Source: Treponema sp.
GTDB lineage: Bacteria > Spirochaetota > Spirochaetia > Treponematales > Treponemataceae
NCBI GenBank assembly: GCA_016283615.1
Contig: JAEENG010000020.1
Span: 1 to 48,935, forward strand
Length of the DNA: 48,935 bases
Reading direction: 5' to 3'
In this document: piece by piece, positions 40,685 through 48,935 of the stretch
Layout of the letters: the number at the start of each line of letters is the position of its first letter
Position numbering within the stretch: the first letter of the stretch is position 1
Position numbers and translations under genes: made by a program
The notes under the pieces: generated by a model
Told to the model about the DNA's origin: nothing
Seen by the model: only the letters and a program-made list of their open reading frames with translations
The model's database searches: none

Positions 40685-43600
40685 CTACTTGAGGACTTTT
40701 TCGCTTACAAGTGTGCGAGGAATATCTGTGTAAATTGCAGGTTCAAAATCATTTTTAGAAGTTGTGATATATTTTGAGTTCTGCAATGCAAGGTTGCTTC
40801 CGCCGAGGCGTACCATTGTTTCAGGGTTACGGGTCAGCGCATCCCAGGCCCGGATTGAATCCGAAAGTCTTACAAGTGCTTCTGCGTTTTTCTGGCTGTC
40901 ACCGGTCTGTTTTGCAATACGGTGCAATGTTACACCGAGGTTATTGTTAACTTTGAGATAGTTTTCTACGAGCTGGTTGTCTTCAAGACGCTCCTGCGGC
41001 ATGAGCAGCAGGTGGCGGGCCTTTTCTGCGTCGAGCAGACTCAACAGGTGTGAATAATAGCCCTGGGCCGCAAAGTTATCGCCGCGAAGAGAAAGAACGT
41101 TTCCGAGAGAAAGCAGGAGGTTTGTATCCTGGCTCTTTTCTTCTGCAGTTTTGATGAATGAAGTCAAAGCCTTTTCGTATTCCTGTTTACCGTAGTTGAT
41201 GGCACCGATACGGTAATTTATTGAAGGAGTATCGTTTTTATTGTTGAGAGCCTGTTCATAATTGCTCAGGGCAGCATCCATGTCACCGCTGATAAAGTAT
41301 TCGATATCGCCCATGTCGGCGTACAAAAGACCTGTGTTGTGATCGCCTTCAAGCCCTGTTCTTTCTTTTTCATTCTGGAACAAAGTGATACCGCGTGTAT
41401 ATACTTCCTGAGCCTTCAGATATTCGCGGGTGTCTGTGTACAGCTCACCCAGAATGCGGCAGGAATCGATTTCGCCGTAGATGTTTTTCTTTGAACGGTA
41501 TGAAAGCGCATTATAGCAGTCGAGGGCTCTTTTGAGTTCGGCACGTGCCGGGTCAAAGTTTCCGTTATGAATAAAATAACGTGCCATGTTGTAGTGAGCA
41601 GCAGGAATTGAAGGGTCTGCCTTTTCTGCTATTTCGAGCATTGAACGGATGTCTTCGATAAGTGAACGAAGATATTCGTCGGAACGGCTCAAAGGACCGT
41701 AGTTTTTATCAAGCAGGTAACCACTCAATTCAACCCAGTCTTCGGCACAGAGAGATTTTTCATTCGGATAGAAACGGCTCTTTAATTCAATTACGTTGCG
41801 CAGTTTGTCGGTTCTGATAAAGTAGCGCAGCATACGCGACATGTACAAATCTGTGCCGCCGTATAATTGAATCAAATTTGAATACTGTTCGCGTGCAAGA
41901 TCATATTTTGCAGGATCAGTTTCGGCCCACTCGAGGAATACATCTCCCAGAAGCAAAAGTCCTTCAGGAGCGTTGATATGATAATCGAGAATTTCGCGGC
42001 GTGTAATTTTTTCGGCCTGTTCGTAGTTTGCGCGCTCGTAGAGTTCCATCTGGGCCCATTCAATTCCCGCTTCCTTATCGTGGTTAAAAATACCGAGGAT
42101 ATTGCGGTACATCTGAGCGGCGCGTTCGTACTGCTTGTGCTCTCTGTAACCGTGAGCGTACTTAAAGAACCATTTTCGTACAGCCTTATAATGAACAGCG
42201 TCCTTAAAACGTTCTTCTGACTGAGGATATTCGTTGTTCTGGAGAAGGGCATAGCCCTGTTTATAGTACATCCGTGCCATAGAAGGCTTGTAAATGAACA
42301 TAACAGAGGCCTGGAAAAGCAGAGTGCCGATAATTACGATAATTACGCCCGCAATTGCCCCTGGAATAATGCGGTTCTTTAACTGATACTGGAAAGACTG
42401 CTTGTATGCTTCGTACTGTGCAAATGAGCGTCTCTCGTAATCGCGCGGAACATCAATTGAAATGTCCAGCATCTTTTCGAGATGGGTTGCAACCTGTCTT
42501 GCAGGAGCCTTTTTAAGAACCTTTTCTACAACTTCAAAAACAGCGTCATCTGTAAATTCGTTTTTAACGATTAAGTCTTCGATGGCAAGACGAAGGTTCA
42601 GCGGGTAATCAGAAAGATTTTTCTTGAATTTTGCGTATTCTTCGTCGGTAAGTGTATTTTTAGGCTTTACGCCCTGTGCCTGGCTAAAGTCTGCAACATC
42701 TACCTTGCGGCGTTTAGGGTCAAAGCTTGCAGTTTCGATATCAGAAAAGCCCGGAATTTCATAGTTTTCATCGAGAATAAAGTCATCATCCGGAGCGGCT
42801 TTTGGTTCAGTAACAGGGAATTCATCCGCATCACCGGCCGGGGCCGCTTCATCAGAAAAGTCCACGCCGTCCATTGCAGACAAGTCATATTCTTCTGCCG
42901 GAACATCCATTGAAGCATCAGGAGCCTGTCCCTGCTCTGCAAAAGGTGTATCGAGGTCGTCTGTGTTAAAGAGCTGCTCCATTGAAGGTTCAGCAGCTGG
43001 CCCTCCTTCTCCGGCAGGCTCAGCGGCAGGTTCTGATGGAATATCGGCTCCTGCATCAGGTATTGCGTCAGGAACAGCGTCCGGGACAACGTCCGGGACA
43101 GCGTCCAAACCTGCCTCCCCGATTGAATCAAGTCCTGCATCAGGGACAGCGTCTGCAGAAGGTTCATCAAAGGAAGAAGACTCAGGCAGTGATAAATCAT
43201 CAAGACTGTCCAGAGAGTCCAGAGCTGAAAGTCCGTCGTCACCACCCTCCTCTTCCGGAGTGCTATCCTGTTCAGCAGGAGCTTCCGGTGCAGGTGCAGG
43301 ACCTGCGTCTGTTTCTGCTATATCATCAGGTAAATCTTCGTTTAAATTAATTTCTGAGCCGTCGTAGGCAAAGTCATCTACCGGACCGAGTCCATCATCA
43401 AGAGGAACCGGCTCTCCGGCTTCAGGAGATTCTGCAACTGGTTCAGCCGGGCTTTCCGGAAAGTCAGAGCCTGCAGGTGAATCAAGGTCAGCAATCGGCT
43501 CGGCTGAAGGCGCTTCAAGGTCTACGGCGGGAGCGTCAAAATCTGGAAGAGAAAAATCGTCTGCACTTACAGGTGCAGGTGCAGGTTCAGGTGCAGGTTG

Positions 43601-44131
43601 AACTAAAGGTGCTTCTTCAAGTGGCTCTGCGGCAGTTTCCTCTGCCGGAATATCAGGAATCTGCTCTTCAGACGGCGCTGAATTCAACAATGCATCCAAA
43701 TCAAGGTCTTCGAGCGGAGTTTCTTTTGGTTCTTCAGGTTCTGGAGTAACAGGAGTTTCAAATTCACTTAAATCAGGAACATCTGCGGCCCCTCCTGCGG
43801 GTGAGGCTCCGGCATTTAAAATTGCATCGAGATTGAGTGCTGCGGCTGCGGCTTCTTCTGCGGATACGTCTGAGTCATCAGAAGGTGTTGATGGAGTTTC
43901 TGCTGCTGGAGCAGAACCATCCTCTGCGGCTGCTTCTTCATTTTCTTTGAGAACGTCTGCTGGAGTGTCAGGTACGCCGAGGACAAAGTCTTCGGAGTCA
44001 TCTGCTTCTGAGATGCCTTCCGGGAGAGGCACTTTTGCAGGCTTTTCACCACGCTGTGCACGAAGTTTAACTTCATCCCCTAAGTCTTCTACGTCACTGG
44101 TAAACTGTTTTAGCTGATTTAATCCCGGCAT
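40685..44131 (-). CDS. flcA: Large TPR membrane protein, probable periplasmic flagellar collar protein FlcA
   Basis: An 1148-residue protein. It begins MPGLNQLKQFTSDVEDLGDEVKLRAQRGE, which resembles the start of spirochaetal FlcA proteins (BB0326 of Borrelia). Residues of about 45-490 are low-complexity and rich in Ala, Pro, Glu and Asp, with a four-residue (A/V/I)PD(A/V) repeat. A membrane segment lies near 589-613 (GAIAGVIIVIIGTLLF), and the rest is a long array of TPR-type helices (for example YKQGYALLQNNEYPQSEERFKDA). Family knowledge: FlcA scaffolds the collar that surrounds the spirochaete flagellar motor and stabilises the stators. ATG 44131 is preferred over an upstream TTG (44158) because a promoter ends eight bases before it. 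The symbol is inferred, not proven. Confidence 0.75.
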   Translation of the reverse strand: MPGLNQLKQFTSDVEDLGDEVKLRAQRGEKPAKVPLPEGISEADDSEDFVLGVPDTPADVLKENEEAAAEDGSAPAAETPSTPSDDSDVSAEEAAAAALNLDAILNAGASPAGGAADVPDLSEFETPVTPEPEEPKETPLEDLDLDALLNSAPSEEQIPDIPAEETAAEPLEEAPLVQPAPEPAPAPVSADDFSLPDFDAPAVDLEAPSAEPIADLDSPAGSDFPESPAEPVAESPEAGEPVPLDDGLGPVDDFAYDGSEINLNEDLPDDIAETDAGPAPAPEAPAEQDSTPEEEGGDDGLSALDSLDSLDDLSLPESSSFDEPSADAVPDAGLDSIGEAGLDAVPDVVPDAVPDAIPDAGADIPSEPAAEPAGEGGPAAEPSMEQLFNTDDLDTPFAEQGQAPDASMDVPAEEYDLSAMDGVDFSDEAAPAGDADEFPVTEPKAAPDDDFILDENYEIPGFSDIETASFDPKRRKVDVADFSQAQGVKPKNTLTDEEYAKFKKNLSDYPLNLRLAIEDLIVKNEFTDDAVFEVVEKVLKKAPARQVATHLEKMLDISIDVPRDYERRSFAQYEAYKQSFQYQLKNRIIPGAIAGVIIVIIGTLLFQASVMFIYKPSMARMYYKQGYALLQNNEYPQSEERFKDAVHYKAVRKWFFKYAHGYREHKQYERAAQMYRNILGIFNHDKEAGIEWAQMELYERANYEQAEKITRREILDYHINAPEGLLLLGDVFLEWAETDPAKYDLAREQYSNLIQLYGGTDLYMSRMLRYFIRTDKLRNVIELKSRFYPNEKSLCAEDWVELSGYLLDKNYGPLSRSDEYLRSLIEDIRSMLEIAEKADPSIPAAHYNMARYFIHNGNFDPARAELKRALDCYNALSYRSKKNIYGEIDSCRILGELYTDTREYLKAQEVYTRGITLFQNEKERTGLEGDHNTGLLYADMGDIEYFISGDMDAALSNYEQALNNKNDTPSINYRIGAINYGKQEYEKALTSFIKTAEEKSQDTNLLLSLGNVLSLRGDNFAAQGYYSHLLSLLDAEKARHLLLMPQERLEDNQLVENYLKVNNNLGVTLHRIAKQTGDSQKNAEALVRLSDSIRAWDALTRNPETMVRLGGSNLALQNSKYITTSKNDFEPAIYTDIPRTLVSEKVLK
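43053..43112 (-). repeat. 12-bp tandem repeat in the flcA acidic region
   Basis: Five consecutive 12-base units of the GCGTCCGGGACA type, with varying fidelity. On the coding strand they give the four-residue (A/V/I)-P-D-(A/V) repeat. Unit number could vary between strains. Confidence 0.75.
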
Positions 44132-44139
44132 TTGCTTTA

Positions 44140-44168
44140 ATTTTACTCCAGATAACAAATTAGAACAA
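44140..44168 (-). promoter_or_regulatory. Probable promoter of flcA
   Basis: On the minus strand TTGTTC (3/6) at 44168-44163, a 17-base spacer and TAAAAT (5/6) at 44145-44140, then eight bases to the ATG. Only AAAG could act as a ribosome site, so the mRNA would be nearly leaderless. Confidence 0.4.
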
Positions 44169-44290
44169 GCCGAAAAATTTAACGGCTCTATTCCTTTTTT
44201 GATAATCGGAATAAAAATTATTGTCCTTTAGAAAGAAAAAAGAAATCTTTTTACTCTAAATAATTGAATCCAGGTGCCGAAAATCTTAGT

Positions 44291-45007
44291 ATGAAAAGAT
44301 TTGTAATTTCGTTTATCCTGATTGCGTCAATTTTCAACGCATACGCCAAAGAAGTTGTTGTTAAACCGGACACTTATGATTACGACATTATCGTTTCTGA
44401 TATCCGCGGTGTTCAGAGCCCGCAGATTGTAGACAAGTACGTAATCTTTACGGCAGAAAACAACGCGCGCAACGTGGGAATCGCATTTGATTTTGAAAAC
44501 TACACAAAGATTCATTCATACAAAATCCGCCGGACTTACGATATCGAAGGCAAAGAAACAGGTTCCTGGTTCTTTTACGTTCTCGAACGCCCTAAAAAGC
44601 TTGAATCAATTTCTTACAAAATCATAATCGACGGACTCTGGACAACTGACCCAACAAACGAAAATACAATCTATGACTGGGAAAACGGAGTTCAACTGTC
44701 TCAGATTAAACTGCCTGTTGAACATGAACATATTACAGAAACAGTTCTGGAAGGATTTACAAGATTTGTCTGCAACACTGAACCTGGAAAAAAGGTGCGC
44801 CTCGGAGGCACATTTACCGACTGGGACAGCTGGATTTACGAAATGACAGAAGTTCAACCGGGAAAGTATGAAATTCTTCTACCTCTCCCGGCAGGAACTT
44901 ATTACTACTCTTACTATGTTGGAATGAAGAGTTTTATAGACACGACAAATCCTGTCAAAGCATATTCAAAAGAAGGACAGGTCGTTTCAAAACTGATAGT
45001 TCAATAA
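44291..45007 (+). CDS. Secreted protein with a CBM48-like C-terminal domain
   Basis: A 238-residue exported protein with a signal peptide (MKRFVISFILIASIFNAYA, cleavage before KEVVV). Residues 20-140 are beta-rich with no known motif. The C-terminal 80 residues fit an AMPK/CBM48-type E-set fold: KVRLGGTFTDWDSWIYEM (the typical G-F-W pattern), EVQPGKYEILLPLPAGTYYYSYYVG, and DTTNPVKAY. In other proteins this domain binds glycogen or starch, but in spirochaetes it also occurs in envelope proteins with no known ligand. ATG 44291 is used since it begins the signal peptide; a TTG at 44264 would add nine residues. It is convergent with ffh, three bases apart. Confidence 0.78.
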   Translation: MKRFVISFILIASIFNAYAKEVVVKPDTYDYDIIVSDIRGVQSPQIVDKYVIFTAENNARNVGIAFDFENYTKIHSYKIRRTYDIEGKETGSWFFYVLERPKKLESISYKIIIDGLWTTDPTNENTIYDWENGVQLSQIKLPVEHEHITETVLEGFTRFVCNTEPGKKVRLGGTFTDWDSWIYEMTEVQPGKYEILLPLPAGTYYYSYYVGMKSFIDTTNPVKAYSKEGQVVSKLIVQ

Positions 45008-45010
45008 TTA

Positions 45011-46378
45011 TCAGAACCCAGGGAATCCGCCCGGCATTTTACCGCCCATCTGGCTCATCTGCTGCATGAGTTTTGCCTGCATGCCGCGGTTCTTTGACAG
45101 CTTTTTCATTGTCAGCTTTGTCTTTTCAAACTGTTTGATAAGCTTGTTTACCTCAGCAACGCTTGTTCCGCTGCCCTTTGCAATACGCTTGCGGCGGCTT
45201 GGTCCGATAATCAGATGATTATTGCGTTCCTTCTGTGTCATTGCCTGAATAATTGCCTTCTGGCGTTTCATTCCGGACATGTCGATTTTACTTTCATCTA
45301 CCTGTCCGGCAAGTCCCGGAATCATATCCATGATTGAAGAAAGGCTTCCCATCTTTCCGACACGGTCAAACTGGTCGAGCATGTCGTCGAGTGTAAACTC
45401 GTTGCGGGCCATTTTTTCTTCAAGTTTTTTTGCTTCTTCTTCGTCTACAGTCTGCTGGGCTTTTTCTACGAGACTGACGATATCACCCATTCCAAGGATA
45501 CGGCTTGCAATGCGTTCCGGATGGAATACTTCAAAATCGTCTGTCTTTTCGCCAGTACCGATGAACAAAATCGGTTTATCTGTAATTGTTTTGAGGGAAA
45601 GAGCCGCACCACCGCGGGCATCTGAGTCAAACTTTGTAAGAATTACACCTGAAAGTCCGAGCTGTTCGTCAAAACTCTTTGCAATGTCAACTGCGTTCTG
45701 ACCGGTCATCGCGTCTGCAACGAGAATTGTTTCTACCGGATTTACTGCCTTTTTAACTGCAACAAGTTCCTTCATCATGTCTTCGTCAATCTGAAGTCGT
45801 CCGGCAGTATCAACGATTACTGTATCAAAACCGTTCTTTTTTGCGTAATCAAGAGCATTTTTACTTACTTTTACTGCGTCCCTGCTTCCATCTTCTGAAT
45901 AAACAGGAACATTGATTTTCTGGCCGAGAGACTTTAACTGTTCAATGGCAGCAGGACGAACAAGGTCGTCTGCGACGAGCAGAACCTTACGGCCTTCTTT
46001 TACAAGACGATTGGCAAGTTTGTGAGCGGCGGTTGTTTTACCGGCACCCTGTAAACCGAGCAGGAGGATTACTGACTGAACATCAGGACCATTGAGAGCT
46101 AAATCAGTTTTAGTATCTCCCAGAAGTTTAACGATTCTGTCGTAGATTATTTTGACAAACTGCTGGCCAGGGTCAACGGCTCTGAGAACGCGTTCACCCT
46201 TAGCTTCTTCGATTGTTGCATTGACAAAGCGGCGTACAACACGGAGGTTAACGTCGGCTTCGAGGAGAGCCATCTTAATCTGTTCAACAGTTTCTTCGAT
46301 GTTCTTTTCGGTAATTGTAGATTTACCGCTGATTGTTTTTACAATATTGCCAAAAGTGTTTGTAAGTTTTTCAAGCAT
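45011..46378 (-). CDS. ffh: Signal recognition particle protein Ffh
   Basis: A 455-residue SRP GTPase. The N domain is followed by the G domain with LLGLQGAGKTTAAHKLA (P-loop), VDTAGRLQIDEDMM, and LTKFDSDARGG. The methionine-rich M domain holds the RNA-binding GSGTSVAEVNKLIKQFE and ends MGGKMPGGFPGF. It binds 4.5S RNA and the FtsY receptor and delivers membrane and secreted proteins to the Sec translocon. The gene lies five bases after gpsA on the same strand with only GGAT as a ribosome site, so it is likely co-translated with it. No 4.5S RNA gene was recognised in the window. Confidence 0.97.
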   Translation of the reverse strand: MLEKLTNTFGNIVKTISGKSTITEKNIEETVEQIKMALLEADVNLRVVRRFVNATIEEAKGERVLRAVDPGQQFVKIIYDRIVKLLGDTKTDLALNGPDVQSVILLLGLQGAGKTTAAHKLANRLVKEGRKVLLVADDLVRPAAIEQLKSLGQKINVPVYSEDGSRDAVKVSKNALDYAKKNGFDTVIVDTAGRLQIDEDMMKELVAVKKAVNPVETILVADAMTGQNAVDIAKSFDEQLGLSGVILTKFDSDARGGAALSLKTITDKPILFIGTGEKTDDFEVFHPERIASRILGMGDIVSLVEKAQQTVDEEEAKKLEEKMARNEFTLDDMLDQFDRVGKMGSLSSIMDMIPGLAGQVDESKIDMSGMKRQKAIIQAMTQKERNNHLIIGPSRRKRIAKGSGTSVAEVNKLIKQFEKTKLTMKKLSKNRGMQAKLMQQMSQMGGKMPGGFPGF

Positions 46379-46383
46379 TTTTA

Positions 46384-47448
46384 TTATCCGTCAATTTTTC
46401 CGATTGCAAGAAGATTATTCAAAAATTCCATTGGTTCGATTTCGCGGTTGAGGATTTTGTAGAGTCCGCCGCTGATAATCAGATGGAGACCGTACTTCTG
46501 TGCAATTTCGTGTACGTATTTGCAGGCAACGGCACCTTCTGAAAGGTAACCGATTTCGCCGATTCGATTGATAAGATCATCGAGGTTTTTGAATTTTTTG
46601 AGGATGTCAGTTTTGATAATGTCCTGACCAAAGCGGCGGTTACGGCCGTACTTTGAACGGCAGGTTACATCAAGGTCTCCGACACCTGCGATTGAAGTAA
46701 AGGTTTCTGCGTGTGTAGCACCCATTGCCATACCAAGAGTCTGGATTTCATTCAATCCGGCTGCGAGGAGAAGGCTTTCTGCGTTATCACCAAAGATGTC
46801 TGAGTGTTCGGCAACTGCGTCGAGTGCACCGTAAACAATGGCGATTACGTTCTTTGCGGCTGCACAAATCTGAACACCGATTACGTCAAATGAAGAATAT
46901 ACCATCAATCCTGGAACGCGCATCAAATCACGGAAACGGATTGAATTCTTAGGGTTTTCGCTGGCTGCAATCAAACCTGTAAGTTTACCCATTGCAACTT
47001 CCTCAGCGTGGCTTGGACCTGCGATATAAACGAGGGCTCCCTTGTAGCATGGAGGAAGAATGTTTTCCAGAGTTTCCAGAACGAGTTTTGGTCCTTCCGG
47101 CGAAGTGATAAAGCCCTTTGTGATTACACCGATTGTAGTTTTTCCGTCGCGTACATCAGGTACATCAAGGAGCTGTTTTGCTGTAGCGGCAAGGTAAAGA
47201 GACGGGCTTGCAAGAATGAGAAATTCCTTTCCCGAAGCAACTTCCTTAATGTCGGAAGATGCTGTCATATTATTGCTTAATGGATATCCTGGAAGATATC
47301 TTTTGTTTTCGTGATCGTTATTAATGCCATCTACAACATCCTGCTCGCGGGCCCACATCTGAACCTTATGTCCGCCCCTGGCAAGAGCCTGAGCAAGACC
47401 TGAACCCCATGCACCTGCACCAATGACACCAACTGTTTTTGATTCCAT
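46384..47448 (-). CDS. gpsA: Glycerol-3-phosphate dehydrogenase [NAD(P)+]
   Basis: A 354-residue enzyme that reduces dihydroxyacetone phosphate to sn-glycerol-3-phosphate, the start of phospholipid synthesis. N-terminal Rossmann motif GVIGAGAWGSGLAQALA (7-23), then GPSHAEEV and the catalytic-lysine region ICAAAKNVIAIVYGA, and GDLDVTCRSKYGRNR, the G3PDH signature. The length is slightly above the usual 330-340. GAGGAT lies before the ATG. The gene stands 29 bases after ndk and five before ffh on the same strand, and so is part of the ispH-ndk-gpsA-ffh run. Confidence 0.96.
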   Translation of the reverse strand: MESKTVGVIGAGAWGSGLAQALARGGHKVQMWAREQDVVDGINNDHENKRYLPGYPLSNNMTASSDIKEVASGKEFLILASPSLYLAATAKQLLDVPDVRDGKTTIGVITKGFITSPEGPKLVLETLENILPPCYKGALVYIAGPSHAEEVAMGKLTGLIAASENPKNSIRFRDLMRVPGLMVYSSFDVIGVQICAAAKNVIAIVYGALDAVAEHSDIFGDNAESLLLAAGLNEIQTLGMAMGATHAETFTSIAGVGDLDVTCRSKYGRNRRFGQDIIKTDILKKFKNLDDLINRIGEIGYLSEGAVACKYVHEIAQKYGLHLIISGGLYKILNREIEPMEFLNNLLAIGKIDG

Positions 47449-47477
47449 AATAATCCTCGATAAAGCCGTTTTGGCAA

Positions 47478-47927
47478 TTAGTACCAGAGAGAAGCTTCGT
47501 CTCTCCAGTCAATAAGCTCCTCTGGTTTAAAGAAAAGATTGATTTCGCGTTCGGCGCTTTCGTCGCTGTCCGAAGCGTGAATAATATTATGATTTGTATG
47601 TGAACAGAAATCTCCGCGGATTGTACCCGGCTGAGCTTCGCTCGGTTTTGTGGCACCGACAACCTTGCGTACCAAAGTTACGCAGTCGTCCCCCTGCCAT
47701 ACCATGGCTACAACAGGACCGCTTGTGATATAAGAAACAAGTTCGTCATAAAAAGACTTGCCTTTGTGTTCGGCATAATGCTTAGCGGCAAGTTCCGGGG
47801 AAATCTGCATGAGCTTTAATCCCACAAGTTTGAGCCCTTTGTTTTCCAGGCGGCTGATTACCTGTCCCACCAGTCTGCGGTTCAAAACCCCAGGCTTACA
47901 CATAGTAAAACAACGTGTACCGTTCAT
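47478..47927 (-). CDS. ndk: Nucleoside diphosphate kinase
   Basis: A 149-residue enzyme that balances NTP pools through a phosphohistidine. The catalytic His is H117 in NHNIIHASDS. Upstream are CKPGVLNRRLVG (replacing the usual KPDGVQRGLVG, a variation I associate with treponemes), FYDELVSYITSGPVVAMV and ATKPSEAQPGTIRGDF. The ATG 47927 is preceded by a -10 hexamer only nine bases upstream, so the message is nearly leaderless; a GTG at 47933 is a possible alternative start. It lies between ispH and gpsA. Whether a transcript from ispH also covers it is unclear. Confidence 0.95.
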   Translation of the reverse strand: MNGTRCFTMCKPGVLNRRLVGQVISRLENKGLKLVGLKLMQISPELAAKHYAEHKGKSFYDELVSYITSGPVVAMVWQGDDCVTLVRKVVGATKPSEAQPGTIRGDFCSHTNHNIIHASDSDESAEREINLFFKPEELIDWRDEASLWY

Positions 47928-47936
47928 AATCACTAT

Positions 47937-47965
47937 ATTATAGTGCAGTTGGAAAGAAGGTGCAA
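47937..47965 (-). promoter_or_regulatory. Promoter of ndk
   Basis: On the minus strand TTGCAC at 47965-47960 (3/6), a 17-base spacer and a perfect TATAAT at 47942-47937. The ATG is nine bases after the -10, which leaves a leader of zero to a few bases. Confidence 0.6.
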
Positions 47966-47970
47966 CAATC

Positions 47971-48852
47971 TTAACAGCCCTTTAAAAGACGGCTCTCTAC
48001 GCGGTCTATTACGCTGTCAGGAGTGCTGGCGCCGGCGGTGAGACCGACAGTTTCCAGGGCAAAAAACTCCGCCGGAATCTCTGAGTCAGTTTCTATGAGG
48101 GCAGCGTGAGGGCAAAGCTTCTGGGCGGTAGCAAAGAGGCGGCCTGTATTGGCGCTTGTTTTACCGCCGATAACGAGAACTCCGTCAACCCTGGCGCAGA
48201 GGTCTACAAGGGCGTCCTGGCGTTCATGTGTTGCCGGGCAGATTGTGCTTATTATTTGAATTGAATTTATTTTTTGTCTGAGAATGTCTGAAATTGAATC
48301 AAATTCCTTTATGCTGAATGTTGTCTGGCTCAAAAGAACTGCGTTTTGAGGCACGTCACCGTCTGAAAAAAGTTCACCCGCCTCTTCACTGTTTTGAATC
48401 AGATAAAATTTTCCGGCTGCACCATGAGCGATTGCTTCTTCTGCGTAGCCTGCAATTCCTGTGGTTTCGCCGTGGTTTTTATCGCCTGCAAGGATTACGG
48501 CAAACCCTTTCTGAACAAAGTCCGCTGCCCTCTTCTGGCTTGCGGTAACGAGGGGACAGGTTGCATTCAATATTTTAGCGCCTCTGGATTCAAGGGCATG
48601 ATGAGTTTTAGGCGGGACACCGTGGGCACGAATCAAAACAGTGTCTCCGTTTTTAAGGTCACCGATGTGGCTGCCGTCGAGGATTTTAAGGGAACGTTCT
48701 GCAAGTTCAGCAAGGGCAACAGGATTGTGAATCAAAGGTCCAAAGGTATAAACCTGGCCTTCAGTATTTTGAGTGAGGGCTTTGTCGGCAAGTTCCACAG
48801 CACGCCTGACTCCGGCACAAAATCCCATTTTTTCAGCCCGTAAAACTATCAT
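47971..48852 (-). CDS. ispH: 4-Hydroxy-3-methylbut-2-enyl diphosphate reductase
   Basis: A 293-residue Fe-S enzyme of the last step of the non-mevalonate (MEP) isoprenoid route; it makes IPP and DMAPP. Cluster ligands appear as C12 (MGFCAGVRRAVE), the Cys in NATCPLVTASQK and the Cys in ISTICPATHERQDAL. Substrate-binding HNPV, IRAHGVPPKTH and GDKNHGETTG are present. The C-terminal GASTPDSVIDRV matches the family, and the length is normal. It is the first gene of the minus-strand run with ndk, gpsA and ffh and has its own leaderless-type promoter. Other MEP genes are not in the window. Confidence 0.97.
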   Translation of the reverse strand: MIVLRAEKMGFCAGVRRAVELADKALTQNTEGQVYTFGPLIHNPVALAELAERSLKILDGSHIGDLKNGDTVLIRAHGVPPKTHHALESRGAKILNATCPLVTASQKRAADFVQKGFAVILAGDKNHGETTGIAGYAEEAIAHGAAGKFYLIQNSEEAGELFSDGDVPQNAVLLSQTTFSIKEFDSISDILRQKINSIQIISTICPATHERQDALVDLCARVDGVLVIGGKTSANTGRLFATAQKLCPHAALIETDSEIPAEFFALETVGLTAGASTPDSVIDRVESRLLKGC

Positions 48853-48858
48853 TAGACC

Positions 48859-48887
48859 AATATATCATTTTACGCGCTTTTGGTCAT
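48859..48887 (-). promoter_or_regulatory. Promoter of ispH, leaderless type
   Basis: On the minus strand ATGACC (4/6) at 48887-48882, a 17-base spacer and TATATT (5/6) at 48864-48859, then six bases to the ATG at 48852. No Shine-Dalgarno is present. Confidence 0.58.
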
Positions 48888-48935
48888 TCAGTTTGGATAA
48901 AAATAGTCCCCACTAATTGCATCCGGCTAAAAAAA

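Noticed and set aside
42700-43245. 181-residue frame within flcA in another frame
   Set aside because: Leu/Gln/Met-rich shadow of the low-complexity acidic region.
1-48935. tRNA, rRNA or CRISPR array
   Set aside because: None recognised on either strand; no regularly spaced repeat-spacer units. A short tRNA could still escape reading by eye; tRNAscan-SE would settle it.

Overview
The window reads as chromosome of a gut- or rumen-type spirochaete, most likely a Treponema. Signs of this are the many small lipoproteins with spirochaetal lipoboxes, an LPP20-like lipoprotein, a DUF2259-like secreted protein, a very large TPR membrane protein that resembles the periplasmic flagellar collar protein FlcA, a treponemal-type NDK, and host-associated fermentative metabolism (trimeric [FeFe] hydrogenase, pectate lyases, acyl-CoA carboxylase). 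The assignment rests on protein recognition only; no rRNA or tRNA gene was seen.

Layout. 1-602 is the N-terminal part of pgk. 700-2908 is a two-gene operon: a SPASM-type radical SAM protein and a protein with a PD-(D/E)XK-like signature. 2905-11888 (minus strand) carries two pectate lyase lipoproteins of different families (PL1, PL9), a large membrane-anchored protein with a beta-propeller-like C-terminus and a lipoprotein. 11889-12814 has no conventional gene. It holds palindromic repeats and a compact, apparently complete type I toxin-antitoxin locus with a 28-residue hydrophobic peptide. 12815-19342 (minus) has gap, an acyl-CoA synthetase, a small HD (p)ppGpp-hydrolase-like protein and valS. 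19519-23678 (minus) is a hydCBA electron-bifurcating hydrogenase operon. 23857-27914 (plus) has an LPP20-like lipoprotein, a 233-bp imperfect palindrome, a degenerate-kinase-like protein joined through an A10 run to a membrane protein, and an acyl-CoA carboxylase carboxyltransferase. 27938-34066 has a DUF-type membrane protein, an FGE-fold secreted protein, a YfcE-like phosphodiesterase, hisC and a spirochaetal protein of unknown function. 34305-40673 has ssb, a U32 protein, two secreted proteins of unknown function, a polytopic membrane protein and a dolichol-kinase-like protein. 40685-48852 has flcA, a protein with a CBM48-like domain, and the minus-strand run ispH, ndk, gpsA, ffh.

Two patterns cross gene boundaries. 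First, at least seven genes have a sigma70-like -10 hexamer exactly six bases before the ATG, usually with a -35 seventeen bases further up, and most lack a Shine-Dalgarno sequence. They look leaderless (starts at 700, 6677, 24722, 29221, 32123, 39246 and 48852; ndk and flcA are near cases). This settles several start codons. Second, intergenic space is rich in palindromes (12092-12138, 12230-12270, 24432-24664, 37134-37226).

Most likely under-described items: the type I toxin-antitoxin locus with inverted-repeat 5' ends, the radical SAM/nuclease-like pair, and the pseudokinase-membrane protein pair that would fuse if one A were lost from an A10 tract.
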